In this document: one piece after another, positions 10,370-20,393 of the stretch
Layout: each line of letters starts with the position of its first letter
Position numbering within the stretch: the stretch's first letter is position 1
Assembly (NCBI RefSeq): GCF_964023145.1
Contig: NZ_CAXIED010000001.1
Coordinates: 310,001-374,000, forward strand
Source: Chlamydia sp. BM-2023
GTDB taxonomy: Bacteria > Chlamydiota > Chlamydiia > Chlamydiales > Chlamydiaceae
DNA length: 64,000 nucleotides
Reading direction: 5' to 3'
The notes under the pieces: model-generated
What the model was told of the DNA's origin: nothing
Seen by the model: the letters and a program-made list of their open reading frames with translations, nothing else
Database searches by the model: none
Made by a program: the position numbers and the translations under genes

Positions 10370-11560
10370 TTATTTAACCCCATAGTAAAGACTAACCAAA
10401 TTAATTACTATTACCAAGAGCATTAATAATAAAACAAATCTTCCACCAGGGATTAAATGTTTTTCTTTATAATGGTGTTTTCCATAACGACCTCTCCAGA
10501 CCATCAGCACGGGAAAGACTCCTATAATTAAGGCGGCACCCACGCCTCCGGCATAATTGAGACATTTGAGAACGATCTCAGGATAGCACATCGACCAAGC
10601 TAGAGGAATAATAAACGTTAAAAAGAAAATAGAAAAGTTGTGTGTTTTTTTATTCCAGCGGAAAGCGTCCACTAGGAAATCCATGACTCCCAAAGCGACG
10701 CCTAAAAACGAAGAAACCAAAGCAAAAAAGCCAAAAAATTCTCCCGCAACATAAAACATGGAGCATTGCAAGGAGTTTTTCATAGCTTCTACAGCTGTAT
10801 AGCCTTTTGATTCTGCGCTCATAAGGAAGTTCAGGGGAACAACCCCTAAAACTAAACCTTCCCAAATGATGTATAAAACTAAGGGAATCAGGCTACCAAT
10901 AACTATAGCTTTCTTTACATCTTTAACTTTCTTATCCATGTAGTAATAAAGTGATGGAACAACACTTTGAAAACCGAAAGAAAGAAATAAAATGGACAAG
11001 CCGTCTATGGAGCGTATCCAAGAGGCGCGTAAAAGGAAATCAGGCTGTAGTTGTAGTATGCCGAGAACACAAAATACTGAGAAAGCTATAACCAAACCAA
11101 AAACAAAAAAGCGGTTACAGTAATCGATAACTTTGGTTCCTAGCATTAATGCGGGGCATATCAAAATAGCAAAACCTAGAGGTGCTAAGTGGCGTATCCA
11201 AGGTATATTTACCCCCTGGCACCCAAAAATACGAAATAGGATGTTTCCTCCCTCACAAAAGTAGGCTATTAATAGGGAGTAAAATAAAAATAGATAGACA
11301 AGCCACATGAAAATCTTGCCTATATCCCCCAGGGTATACTGGGCCATCGACAACATGTTTACTTGTTGTTTTTCTTTAAACCAGGTCATAACTTCAAGTA
11401 GGCAGAGCCCAGATGCCATGGAAAAAAGCCAAGAAAGAATATAAAGAAGAGTCGTGGGAAGAAATCCTGCATACGCTGTTAATACAGGAACTGCTAACAC
11501 GCCAGCCCCTATGGCTGTCCCCGCAATAATCAGGGAACCACCTAAAATCTTGCTAGACAT
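10370..11560 (-). CDS. tyrP: Aromatic amino-acid permease (Tyr/Trp-specific family)
   Basis: 396 residues, about eleven membrane helices. It opens with GGSLIIAGTAIGAGVLAVP, the signature of the HAAAP transporters such as TyrP and Mtr. It would import tyrosine or tryptophan with protons across the inner membrane, important for a parasite that scavenges amino acids. C. trachomatis carries two adjacent copies (CT817, CT818) and C. pneumoniae varies in copy number; here there is one. The start follows GAAAGG. Spacing to neighbours (67 and 49 bases) allows co-transcription. Confidence 0.9.
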   Translation of the reverse strand: MSSKILGGSLIIAGTAIGAGVLAVPVLTAYAGFLPTTLLYILSWLFSMASGLCLLEVMTWFKEKQQVNMLSMAQYTLGDIGKIFMWLVYLFLFYSLLIAYFCEGGNILFRIFGCQGVNIPWIRHLAPLGFAILICPALMLGTKVIDYCNRFFVFGLVIAFSVFCVLGILQLQPDFLLRASWIRSIDGLSILFLSFGFQSVVPSLYYYMDKKVKDVKKAIVIGSLIPLVLYIIWEGLVLGVVPLNFLMSAESKGYTAVEAMKNSLQCSMFYVAGEFFGFFALVSSFLGVALGVMDFLVDAFRWNKKTHNFSIFFLTFIIPLAWSMCYPEIVLKCLNYAGGVGAALIIGVFPVLMVWRGRYGKHHYKEKHLIPGGRFVLLLMLLVIVINLVSLYYGVK

Positions 11561-11627
11561 AGAAAACCTTTCGTAAATTTGTCTTGGGAATTAAAGATAA
11601 CTAGAAATGAAATACTAAACTTTTACT

Positions 11628-13454
11628 CTATTCTACAGTTACAGATTTTGCAAGATTTCTAGGGCAATCTATTTCATTGCCTTTTTGCAACGCCATAGAA
11701 TAGGCCATAATTTGCCCTGCTATAGTATAAAGAATAGGTGCTACTAAAGGATGACTGTTAGGAATATAAATCTGCGCATCTGAAACAGCAGCAATATCTT
11801 GCTGCGATTCTGAAGCTACAGCAATAACATGAGCCTGTCTAGCTTTGACTTCCATGATACAACCTACCATCTTTTCATAGACAATAGGATCACCACAGAA
11901 AGTAATTACTGGAGAGCCCTTGCTAATCAAAGCAATGGGTCCGTGTTTCATTTCCCCTGCGGGGTAACAGTTGGCTTCAACATAGGCAATTTCTTTTAAT
12001 TTTAGAGCAGCTTCCATACAAATAGGATACATTAATCGGCGTCCTAAAAATATGAAGCGGTCTTCTTGATAATACCGCTGCGCCCAGGAATGTAAATCTT
12101 CGTTATCTAATAAACGCCGACATAACTCCGGAAGCTCTAACACACCCTTTCCGTAGGAAATTTGTTCTTCTAAGCTCAAAGTTTGTTTAGAAACAGCTAA
12201 CTTTAGCCCTAATAAAATAAGTAATAGCAACTGCGAGCTAAACGCTTTGGTAGAGGCAACACCAATTTCAATCCCTGCCTCTAAAAAGAGGCAGGAGTCC
12301 ACTCCTGTGGCTAACGCAGATTCTTCGACATTACAAATCCCTAAAACACAAGCAACTTCTCTACGACGAAATTCTTTTAAGGCTGCTAGAGTATCTGCAG
12401 TTTCTCCAGATTGACTGATGAGAATCGCCAATGTATTTTTTCCGATGTATGCTCGGCGATAGCGAAATTCCGAAGCAACCTCCACATGGACAGGAATGGA
12501 AACTAACGATTCGATAATATATTTAGCTAAAAATCCCGCATGATAAGAAGAACCACAAGCGACTATAGAAATTTCGTCGAAATTTTCTATAGGAAATCCC
12601 TCTAAAAACTTTGGACGAATGCATCCCTGAGCATCTAGATATTTATGAATTAAAGATTCCAAAACTTCGGGCTGCTCATAAATTTCCTTGAGCATGTAAT
12701 AGCTGTATCCCTGCTTATCCGAAGAAGAATCCGTATAAGCAACCTGCCGAATATCTTTATGAATACGCTTTAATTCAAAATTATAGGTTTCAACGCTATC
12801 GGGGCTTATAATTGCCAATTCTCCCGAAGCTAAAGATTGCACATTTTTTGTGTATTTTAAAAATGCTCGACTATCTGAAGCTATAAAGCTCTCTTCTTTA
12901 CCTAATCCAATGATCAAAGGGCTTTCCTGCGCTGCGCAAAGCAAAACATTAGGGTGATCTTTATGAATCAGCCCACAAGAAAAACTACCTTCAAGTTGGG
13001 ATAGCGTCCAAGAAAAACTATGAATTAAATCTCCTGTAGCTTGATAGCGAAACGCAAATAGCTGTGCAATCACCTCGGAGTCTGTTTCTGAAGAAAAACG
13101 AATACCTTCGGAAAGAAGTCGGGATTTTAATTCTTTGAAATTATCAATAATGCCGTTGTGAACAATAGCGCAGCTATTGTTTTCATCCGTATGGGGATGT
13201 GCATTATGTACTGTAGGCACCCCATGAGTTGCCCAACGGGTATGGCCTATAGCTAATGAAGATTGTACATCATCTTTTTCTAAAGAGAGTTGAAGTTCCT
13301 CTACTTTTCCTGTTGTCTTTTTTACAAACAGTTGACCAGGAGTAACAGCTGCCAATCCTGCGGAATCATAACCACGATATTCTAACTTAGCTAATCCCTC
13401 TAAAACCACAGGAACAGCTAATTTAGACCCTAGATATCCGAATATTCCGCACAT
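11628..13454 (-). CDS. glmS: Glutamine-fructose-6-phosphate aminotransferase
   Basis: 608 residues. The nucleophile is Cys2 (MCGIFGYLG) of the class II glutaminase domain (about 1-230). Two SIS sugar-isomerase domains follow, with ISQSGETADT and the closing CPRNLAKSVTVE that carries the catalytic lysine. It makes glucosamine-6-phosphate, the first committed step toward UDP-GlcNAc for lipid A and peptidoglycan. It starts eight bases after glmM, so two steps of one pathway are in one operon. I see no glmS ribozyme upstream, as expected with an overlapping operon layout. Confidence 0.97.
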   Translation of the reverse strand: MCGIFGYLGSKLAVPVVLEGLAKLEYRGYDSAGLAAVTPGQLFVKKTTGKVEELQLSLEKDDVQSSLAIGHTRWATHGVPTVHNAHPHTDENNSCAIVHNGIIDNFKELKSRLLSEGIRFSSETDSEVIAQLFAFRYQATGDLIHSFSWTLSQLEGSFSCGLIHKDHPNVLLCAAQESPLIIGLGKEESFIASDSRAFLKYTKNVQSLASGELAIISPDSVETYNFELKRIHKDIRQVAYTDSSSDKQGYSYYMLKEIYEQPEVLESLIHKYLDAQGCIRPKFLEGFPIENFDEISIVACGSSYHAGFLAKYIIESLVSIPVHVEVASEFRYRRAYIGKNTLAILISQSGETADTLAALKEFRRREVACVLGICNVEESALATGVDSCLFLEAGIEIGVASTKAFSSQLLLLILLGLKLAVSKQTLSLEEQISYGKGVLELPELCRRLLDNEDLHSWAQRYYQEDRFIFLGRRLMYPICMEAALKLKEIAYVEANCYPAGEMKHGPIALISKGSPVITFCGDPIVYEKMVGCIMEVKARQAHVIAVASESQQDIAAVSDAQIYIPNSHPLVAPILYTIAGQIMAYSMALQKGNEIDCPRNLAKSVTVE

Positions 13455-13462
13455 ACATTACC

Positions 13463-14839
13463 TTACTCTATAATACCTGCCCCCAACTCAGAATCAACAA
13501 TATCAGCTATAGTCTTGGCAAGGCAGTCCACTTGATGCTTCTTTAAACCTTCAACCATAACCCTGCAAATATTTTCCGTTCCAGAATATCTTAATAAAAC
13601 ACGCCCTGAATCTCCTAAAGATGCACGAACATCTCTCAAAGCTTCTTGAACCAATGGTAGAGTATCTAAAGGAATTTTCTCTTTTACGAAGACATTAATA
13701 AGTGCTTGAGGACTTTTTACAATGGGATAAGTCAAATCTGACAACGTCGATTCACTCTCAATCATAATACGCAACACTTGCAAAGCAGAAACAATACCAT
13801 CTCCGGTAGTGTTATAATCTAAAAAGATCATGTGTCCACTTTGTTCTCCGCCGAGATTCGCTTCATATTCCAACATGTTTTGCAAAACATGACGATCTCC
13901 CACAGGAGAAATCAATGCATCGATTCCCAAGCTTTCAAGATATTTTAAAACCCCGAAATTGGTCATTACGGTAGCTACAACGCGATTGCGATTTAAAAGT
14001 TCTTTTTTCTTTAAATCATTTGCGCATATGGCCAATACCATATCGCCATCTACGATTTGCCCTTTTTCATTCACCATAATCACGCGATCACCATCGCCAT
14101 CTAAAGCAATGCCGATATCTGCCTTATGTTCGATTACGGCTTTCTGAATAACCGAAGGGAATAAAGCTCCACAATTATCGTTGATATTGCTTCCTGTAGG
14201 CTCGCAGCCGTAGCAAATAATCTCAGCATCAAGCTCTTCAAATACCGAAGGAGCCACTTTATAAGCAGCGCCATGCGCGCAATCTAAAACAATTTTCAAA
14301 CCTTTTAAGGTTATGCCCTTGGGGAAAGTTGCCTTAGCAAACTCTATATAACGTCCCATGGCATCAACAACACGTTTATTCTTACCCACAGCATAATCTT
14401 CAGGAAGAGCTCCAAAATCTCTATGAGCAACCATTTCTTCAATACGCCGCTCTATAACGTCGCTAATTTTAAATCCTTCTGAAGAAAAAATCTTTATTCC
14501 ATTATCCGAATAGGGATTATGCGATGCTGAAATCATAATTCCAGCATCCGCTCGATAAGCACGAGTAATAAAAGCTACTCCAGGAGTAGGAATCGGTCCT
14601 AAAACCAAAGTTTCTATTCCCATGGAAGTTAACCCTGCAACAAGAGCATTTTCAAACATGTACCCAGACAGGCGGGTATCTTTCCCTAAAACAACACGGT
14701 GTTTTCCAGGACGATTTTCCTGTAAAACCCCTGCAACAGCTTTTCCTAGCAATACAGAAATTTCTACAGTCATGGGCTCATAATTTGCCCTTCCCCGAAC
14801 TCCATCAGTACCAAACAATTGCTTTACTTTTTCTGTCAT
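13463..14839 (-). CDS. glmM: Phosphoglucosamine mutase
   Basis: Begins MTEKVKQLFGTDGVRGRAN. The active-site serine is in GIMISASHNPY near residue 103, the metal loop DGDGDR lies mid-protein, and the C-terminal phosphate loop is RYSGTEN. It converts glucosamine-6-P to glucosamine-1-P. I take the start at 14839 (site GGGAA just before it), which matches the chlamydial orthologue. The frame runs seven codons further to 14860. Its activation requires phosphorylation of the serine in this family. Confidence 0.95.
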   Translation of the reverse strand: MTEKVKQLFGTDGVRGRANYEPMTVEISVLLGKAVAGVLQENRPGKHRVVLGKDTRLSGYMFENALVAGLTSMGIETLVLGPIPTPGVAFITRAYRADAGIMISASHNPYSDNGIKIFSSEGFKISDVIERRIEEMVAHRDFGALPEDYAVGKNKRVVDAMGRYIEFAKATFPKGITLKGLKIVLDCAHGAAYKVAPSVFEELDAEIICYGCEPTGSNINDNCGALFPSVIQKAVIEHKADIGIALDGDGDRVIMVNEKGQIVDGDMVLAICANDLKKKELLNRNRVVATVMTNFGVLKYLESLGIDALISPVGDRHVLQNMLEYEANLGGEQSGHMIFLDYNTTGDGIVSALQVLRIMIESESTLSDLTYPIVKSPQALINVFVKEKIPLDTLPLVQEALRDVRASLGDSGRVLLRYSGTENICRVMVEGLKKHQVDCLAKTIADIVDSELGAGIIE

Positions 14840-15479
14840 TGCTTCCCTAAAGGTTTGCATTTACTTTGTAGGGCGACTTCCACACTAACACACCCTCAAA
14901 AAATTGAAATTCAGCCTCTTTTAACCTAATAGCATACAGAACAAAACAGTCTGAGAAGCTTCTAGGGCAAGATTCACTATTTGTGAACACTACAACTGAT
15001 GTCCTTAATAGTCTTCTTAATATCTTCTAAACCTTCTAACACAAAACTAAAATTGTTATTAGAGAAATCATACAATTATGGATGAATGTTTATGCTAATG
15101 TAGAAAAAACCCGAATACATAGGGAATTTTTCCTAAAAACAGAATAAAAGATTTTATAAAACAGAAGGAAATCCACTCTTATTTTTTGCTTAAATTCTTC
15201 TGTACTAAAACCCAGGCACAGTCTTCCAACGAGGAGATGGCCTCTGTTGCGGCCCTAGGTAAATATCTTGTAAAGAAAATCTCTAAAATTAAAATGAAAA
15301 ATCTCTAAGAAATTGTAAGATAAAATCCTTGTATGAGGTATAAAAGAATGTCTTTCTGCTAGGCATTTTGTTCTTGCAAACTTCAAAATTTTTGCTATGG
15401 TGAAATTCCCCTAGAAAAAAGCGTGCTTATATAAACCCTTTTTCTTCCAAGACTTTTTAACACCTGATATCTATAATAA
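14840..15479. other. Divergent intergenic region glmM/pcnB with a GC-richer hairpin island
   Basis: 640 bases without a convincing gene. Most is AT-rich. An island at about 15210-15262 stands out, with the hairpin CAACGAGG, loop AGATGG, CCTCTGTTG (one bulged base) at 15227-15249. It does not match tmRNA, RNase P, SRP or tRNA features that I know. C. trachomatis has small hypothetical genes (CT814, CT814.1) around this place, but I find no similar frame here. Confidence 0.5.
15374..15401 (+). promoter_or_regulatory. Candidate pcnB promoter
   Basis: TTGCAA, 16 bases, TATGGT, about 80 bases before the pcnB start. A plausible sigma-66 type pair, but not strong. Confidence 0.35.
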
Positions 15480-16766
15480 ATGGTCTGTGACAACAAAACT
15501 CTCTTGCGTAGAGGCTTAGAATTGTTTAGAAAAATTTCTAAATCTGCACCCACTCCAATTATTTATTCAGCTGCCGATCACAACATCAAACTTCAAGACT
15601 TTTCCCCTCACGCACTATCTGTAATCAAAACTTTAAGAAAAGCTGGTCATAAAGCCTATATCGTCGGTGGGTGTATTCGTGATTTATTACTCAACACCAC
15701 CCCCAAAGACTTTGACATTTCAACATCGGCAAAACCCGAGGAAATCAAAGCAGTTTTTAAAAATTGTATATTAGTTGGAAAACGCTTCAGATTAGCCCAT
15801 ATTCGTTTTTCCAATCAAATTATCGAAGTCTCTACTTTCCGATCAGGAAGTACTGACGAAGATTGCTTAATTACGAAGGATAACCTCTGGGGAACAGCTG
15901 AAGAAGATGTTCTAAGAAGAGATTTTACAATCAATGGTCTTTTCTACGATCCTTCGGAAGAAACAATCATAGATTATACCGGTGGTGTTAGCGACTTACA
16001 AAAACGTTATTTGCGTACTATCGGGGATCCCTTTGTTCGCTTTAAACAAGATCCTGTAAGAATGCTAAGATTATTAAAAATTCTTGCAAGAACACCATTC
16101 ACTGTTGACCCAAGAACGTTAGAAGCCCTTCAAGAGTGCCGCTACGAATTAATTAAAAGCTCTCAGGCTCGTGTTTTTGAAGAACTTATTAAAATGCTCA
16201 GTTCAGGAGTTTCCTCTGAGTTTTTCAAATTATTAGTTAAATATCAGATCTTAGAAATTCTTTTTCCTTACATGGATAAAGCTTTTCGTTTGAATCAAAT
16301 TTTAGAAGAGCAAACGTTCGCCTGTTTAGATATTTTAGACGAGAAGATTTTAGGGAAAAAACATAATTATGACCGCCATCAGCTCATGGCTATATTTTTA
16401 TTCCCAATTGTAAACTTTAACGTACGTTATAAGCATCGGCTACACCCGAGCCTTTCGCTAACTTCGGTTTTTGATTATATTAAAAATTTCTTAGGGAAAT
16501 TCTTCGCTGATTCCTTCACTAGCTGCTCTAAAAAAAACTTCATTTTAACGGCGCTCGTTTTGCAAATGCAATATCGCTTAACACCCTTAGTTCCAACGAA
16601 AAAAATCCATTTCTTTAACCGTAAGTTTTTAAACCACGTACGTTTTTCAGAGGCGCTTTCCTTATTAGAAATTCGTAGCCTTGTTTATCCAAAACTAGAT
16701 AAAATATATTCTGCTTGGATTCGACACTACCAGGCTTTACAATGTAAAAAGGAAATTTCTTCTTAA
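15480..16766 (+). CDS. pcnB: Poly(A) polymerase / tRNA nucleotidyltransferase family protein
   Basis: 428 residues. The class II nucleotidyltransferase core is clear: IVGGCIRDLLLN followed by the metal pair in PKDFDIST, then the EVSTFRSG and RRDFTINGLFYD motifs and the RFKQDPVRMLRLLK helix. Long basic C-terminal helices resemble PcnB, which adds A tails to RNA 3' ends, but CCA-adding enzymes share the same core, so the substrate is uncertain. No good ribosome site precedes the ATG. lpxB starts 12 bases after its stop. In C. trachomatis the pair is CT410-CT411, at a different chromosomal place beside pmpA. Confidence 0.85.
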   Translation: MVCDNKTLLRRGLELFRKISKSAPTPIIYSAADHNIKLQDFSPHALSVIKTLRKAGHKAYIVGGCIRDLLLNTTPKDFDISTSAKPEEIKAVFKNCILVGKRFRLAHIRFSNQIIEVSTFRSGSTDEDCLITKDNLWGTAEEDVLRRDFTINGLFYDPSEETIIDYTGGVSDLQKRYLRTIGDPFVRFKQDPVRMLRLLKILARTPFTVDPRTLEALQECRYELIKSSQARVFEELIKMLSSGVSSEFFKLLVKYQILEILFPYMDKAFRLNQILEEQTFACLDILDEKILGKKHNYDRHQLMAIFLFPIVNFNVRYKHRLHPSLSLTSVFDYIKNFLGKFFADSFTSCSKKNFILTALVLQMQYRLTPLVPTKKIHFFNRKFLNHVRFSEALSLLEIRSLVYPKLDKIYSAWIRHYQALQCKKEISS

Positions 16767-16778
16767 GTTTAAACTGCA

Positions 16779-18659
16779 ATGTTTCCACTTCACATAGTGC
16801 ACGTACTGTATCCCATAGGCTTAGTGGCCAATTTATTTTTTGGTTGTGCGTTTTCCATCCAATGGTTTTTAAGCGAAAGAAGAAAGAAAGCCTATGTCCC
16901 TAAGGCTTTTTGGGTTCTTTCATCAATCGGAGCGGTGTTAATGATCGCTCACGGTTTTATACAAAGTCAGTTTCCCATAGCGCTACTACACGGGACCAAC
17001 CTCGTTATCTATTTTAGAAATCTTAATGTTGTTTCTTCTTATAAGCTCTCGTTAAAAACAACATTGGGGATCCTCGCCATAACAGTCTTGCTAACTACGC
17101 TACCTTTCGCCATAGAGGCCTATTACCATCCTAATATGGAATGGATGGCATCTCCGAATATCTTTCATCTTCCTTTACCTCCGCCTAATATCTATTGGCA
17201 TATCGTCGGTTGCGCAGGATTATTTATCTTTTCCTCAAGGTTTTTCATTCAATGGTGCTACTTAGAAATGAAAAACTGTTCTACATTACCCACTTTATTT
17301 TGGCTTGTAGGTTTCCTCGGAGGGTTTCTTGCTTTTCTGTACTTTATACGTACAGGAGATCCTGTGAACATCATTAGCTATGGCTGTGGACTCCTCCCTT
17401 CATTAGCAAATCTACGAATCCTATATAAAAAATCCCGCCCCCCTGCATTTTATAATCGCAGTTGTTTTGTATCTGCTGGAGAGGTTAGCGGGGATATTTT
17501 AGGAAGCTCGCTAATCCGCAATATCAAATCACTGTATCCTGATATGAGTTGTTTTGGTGTTGGAGGACCCCAAATGCGAAAAGAAGGTCTGAAGCCCCTT
17601 ATAAATATGGAGGAGTTTCAAGTATCAGGATTCTTAGAAGTATTTTCTTCTATTTTTGGACTCTTTAGAAAATACCGAAAGCTATGCAAAGCTATTCTCA
17701 AAGAAAATCCCGAAACAGTTTTTTGTGTTGACTTTCCGGACTTTCATGTCTTTCTGATTAAAAAGTTAAGAAAACGCGGATACAAAGGGAAAATTGTCCA
17801 TTATGTATGCCCTAGCATTTGGGCATGGAGACAAAATAGAAAAAAGACCCTAGAAAAACACCTAGACGTTCTTTTACTTATCCTTCCCTTTGAAAAAGAC
17901 ATTTTTACCGACTCTCCATTAAAAACGATGTACCTTGGTCATCCTTTAGTAGAGACTATAGAAAAATTTAACCTTAACTCATCCTGGAAACAGGAATTAG
18001 AAATTGCTGACAAGCCTATTGTTGCTGCGTTTCCTGGTAGCCGACCCAATGACATCGTTAGGAACTTAACCGTACAAATACGAGCATTCCTATCTTCATC
18101 TTTCGCAGATACACATCAGCTTTTGGTATCTTCTTGCAATGCTAAATATGATAATACGATCTTAGAGCTTCTAAGAAAAGAGGGCTGTAAGAACAGCAAA
18201 ATTGTCCCTTCAGCACTACGTTATGAATTAATGCGAGAGTCTGACTGTGCCTTAGCAAAATGTGGAACTATAGTTCTTGAAGCAGCCTTAAACCAAACAC
18301 CCACAATTGTTACCTGTTTACTGGGCTCTTTCGACTCATTCTTAGCGAAATACATTTTTAAGATTTTTATCCCAGCCTATTCTCTTCCTAACATTATTAT
18401 GAACTCCATTATCTTCCCCGAGTTTATAGGAGGGAAGCATGATTTCACTACCGAAGAGATCGCAGCTGCTTTAGATATTCTTGCCAATCCAAATGCTAGA
18501 CAAAAACAAAAAGCTGGTTGTCAACAGCTTCTCAAAACTATGACTACAAATGTCGTCAGCCCTGAAGAATGCCTACGCATTATATATGCACAAAACGATC
18601 ATGCGCATATTAAAAATAACCTTCTGACAACACTAAACCCTGAAAACTCCAGAATTTAA
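16779..18659 (+). CDS. lpxB: Lipid-A-disaccharide synthase with N-terminal membrane domain
   Basis: 626 residues, about 240 longer than E. coli LpxB. The first ~215 residues form hydrophobic helices arranged as two copies of the lipid-A-disaccharide-synthase N-terminal (LAB-N) unit, each with an FxxQW segment (FSIQWFLSE, RFFIQWCYLE). The GT19 glycosyltransferase follows from about 228: SAGEVSGDILGSSL, PSIWAWRQNR, AAFPGSRPNDI, KCGTIVLEAAL. It joins UDP-diacyl-glucosamine and lipid X at the inner membrane. The fused form is known in chlamydiae. It ends convergently, 62 bases from the first array gene. Confidence 0.94.
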   Translation: MFPLHIVHVLYPIGLVANLFFGCAFSIQWFLSERRKKAYVPKAFWVLSSIGAVLMIAHGFIQSQFPIALLHGTNLVIYFRNLNVVSSYKLSLKTTLGILAITVLLTTLPFAIEAYYHPNMEWMASPNIFHLPLPPPNIYWHIVGCAGLFIFSSRFFIQWCYLEMKNCSTLPTLFWLVGFLGGFLAFLYFIRTGDPVNIISYGCGLLPSLANLRILYKKSRPPAFYNRSCFVSAGEVSGDILGSSLIRNIKSLYPDMSCFGVGGPQMRKEGLKPLINMEEFQVSGFLEVFSSIFGLFRKYRKLCKAILKENPETVFCVDFPDFHVFLIKKLRKRGYKGKIVHYVCPSIWAWRQNRKKTLEKHLDVLLLILPFEKDIFTDSPLKTMYLGHPLVETIEKFNLNSSWKQELEIADKPIVAAFPGSRPNDIVRNLTVQIRAFLSSSFADTHQLLVSSCNAKYDNTILELLRKEGCKNSKIVPSALRYELMRESDCALAKCGTIVLEAALNQTPTIVTCLLGSFDSFLAKYIFKIFIPAYSLPNIIMNSIIFPEFIGGKHDFTTEEIAAALDILANPNARQKQKAGCQQLLKTMTTNVVSPEECLRIIYAQNDHAHIKNNLLTTLNPENSRI

Positions 18660-18721
18660 ATTTCCAACGATTTAGCCGGTATAAAAAAGCAAGCTCAGAT
18701 CATTCTTCTAGTGATTAGCCT

Positions 18722-19411
18722 CTAATGGCGATTTTCTTCGTCTTGCTCTTCTAAGGTTCCATACTTTTGCATATTCGTAAGGATCTTTCTTAACCCGCTG
18801 CTTTCTCGAATATGACGAACATCCTGAAGTTTTAGTTCTTGATCCAAAAGGGCAAGCTCTTCTCGAAGATTCTCATTTTCTTTTTTATGACTAATCTCTT
18901 CTTGAGCTGATTCTAATTCTTCACTTGTAAATCTTATTACGCGCTCTTGAGAAGTAATTATGTTATCAGCAACTTTTAATGCTGCATCCCCATCATCAAT
19001 TAATAATTTCTGTTCTTCAATAGTCTTTTGACTTTCTTCTAGCTGAGATCGCAGGGAAGCTATTTCTGCTTCTAGCTGGACATTCCTTTTTTTAACTTCA
19101 ACACCCTCGATAACAGCAGCCAGTCTACGGCTTCCAACAACCATCTGATACAATGCTGTAACAAAAAGAATGACACTAGCAATCATAGCAACAGCAACAA
19201 GAACTGTTAAAAACCCTAAGGAATGTAAAGCAAAGACAACCGCAGCTCCTAGTTCAATGCCTAAAAGCAAAAGACCCGCTACCACAGTAATAATCGCAGC
19301 TAGCCAAGGGTAATGATCTGCAGGAACACTACACAAAGAACATTGTGTAGATGAACTACAAGAAGGGATATTAGAGCTCTCTAAGTTAGGAGTTAATGGG
19401 TTTATTGTCAT
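18722..19411 (-). CDS. TMH/Inc-like protein (gene a)
   Basis: 229 residues. Two hydrophobic helices at about 35-61 (WLAAIITVVAGLLLL) and 66-92 form the bilobed domain typical of Inc proteins. A charged coiled coil covers about 98-205. The N terminus has a CSLC pair. Inc proteins are secreted by type III secretion and sit in the vacuole membrane with both ends to the host cytosol; that placement is inferred here. It is the last gene of the array and meets lpxB tail to tail. A copy of the shared array promoter precedes it. No specific function is recognisable. Confidence 0.85.
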   Translation of the reverse strand: MTINPLTPNLESSNIPSCSSSTQCSLCSVPADHYPWLAAIITVVAGLLLLGIELGAAVVFALHSLGFLTVLVAVAMIASVILFVTALYQMVVGSRRLAAVIEGVEVKKRNVQLEAEIASLRSQLEESQKTIEEQKLLIDDGDAALKVADNIITSQERVIRFTSEELESAQEEISHKKENENLREELALLDQELKLQDVRHIRESSGLRKILTNMQKYGTLEEQDEENRH

Positions 19412-19447
19412 AAAACGCTCACTTACATGGAAACCATCGGAAAAACA

Positions 19448-19485
19448 TTGAAGCTATCGCAACGCTTTAAATGCAAGAAGTTTAT
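19448..19485 (-). promoter_or_regulatory. Shared array promoter, copy for gene a
   Basis: TTGCAT, 17 bases, CTTCAA on the minus strand, 53 bases between the 3' edge of the conserved 21-base core and the gene a start. One of the best preserved cores. Confidence 0.65.
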
Positions 19486-19660
19486 GAAAATTACCCATAA
19501 AAAAAAAGTATGATAAAAAACCCCTCAGCACAGTAACATAGAGGCAATTTCCAAACTTTATGGCTTTCTATAATTCAGAATAGCCTAGGCAAATATGTTT
19601 CAATAAAACAATCAACTACTTGCTTAACTATAGCAAACGTAACGCTTCTGTTTTTTATTC

Positions 19661-20323
19661 TTATTTCCTCGTTGATATCAATAGTTCTAAAGCACTCATC
19701 TCCTCAAAATGTGCCTTCTCACGTGCTTCAAGTAACTGTTTTTTTCTTTCTATTTCTTCAGCCAACTCTATATTTTGACTTACCCAGCCAGCTTCTTGTT
19801 TAGCACGATAAAGTTGTTCTTTTAAGAAAGAGAAACGATACTCTTGTAATTCCAACCGCTTCAGGAGACTAGATAATTCGCGCTCTCTCTCTAAAATCTC
19901 TTCTTCTTTAGCTTTTATCTCTTCCTGAAGCCTCTCTAAACCTGCAGAAGAGAGAACTTCTTCTAACTGAGCTTTCACACTTGCTATTTCTGTTTCTAAT
20001 GCCGTTTTCTTGGCTTCAAAACTCTCCAGCTCATTAACCCTCTTAAAGCTTCGTGAGATTATTTGATATAGAGCAATACCTATCAGAAACACGCTAACAG
20101 CCATAATAACCGCTATAAAAATCGTAAGTAACATGGATGCGGGTAAGGCAAAGAAAACTAAAACGCCTAACTCAAAGCAAAGAAGTAACACGCCAGTTAG
20201 TATGGTAAGTATAACAGAAATCCAGGGATAACTCTCTGCTGGTATCCCACAGAAAAAACATCTGTCTTGAACAAGGACAACAGAATTAGAGTTTCCTGTA
20301 TTAGGCATCAATGGAGACATCAT
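19661..20323 (-). CDS. TMH/Inc-like protein (gene b)
   Basis: 220 residues. Helices at about 33-59 (ending FELGVLVFFALP) and 63-90. From 95 to 215 the protein is a dense Glu/Lys/Leu coiled coil with a run of EEIKAKEEEILERERE. The N terminus carries CFFCGIP, a cysteine-containing motif also seen in genes h, p and u just before the first helix. It stands alone, with its own copy of the shared promoter and about 250 bases of AT-rich sequence to gene a. The start codon could be either of two adjacent ATGs. Confidence 0.85.
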   Translation of the reverse strand: MMSPLMPNTGNSNSVVLVQDRCFFCGIPAESYPWISVILTILTGVLLLCFELGVLVFFALPASMLLTIFIAVIMAVSVFLIGIALYQIISRSFKRVNELESFEAKKTALETEIASVKAQLEEVLSSAGLERLQEEIKAKEEEILERERELSSLLKRLELQEYRFSFLKEQLYRAKQEAGWVSQNIELAEEIERKKQLLEAREKAHFEEMSALELLISTRK

Positions 20324-20355
20324 TGTAAACCGCTCACTTTCAATAAAATGAAGTA

Positions 20356-20393
20356 TTGAAACGAGCCGAAGACTTTAAACGCAAGAACTTTAT
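20356..20393 (-). promoter_or_regulatory. Shared array promoter, copy for gene b
   Basis: TTGCGT, 17 bases, TTTCAA, 49 bases from core to start. The -35-like hexamer differs by one base from the usual TTGCAT. Confidence 0.6.
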
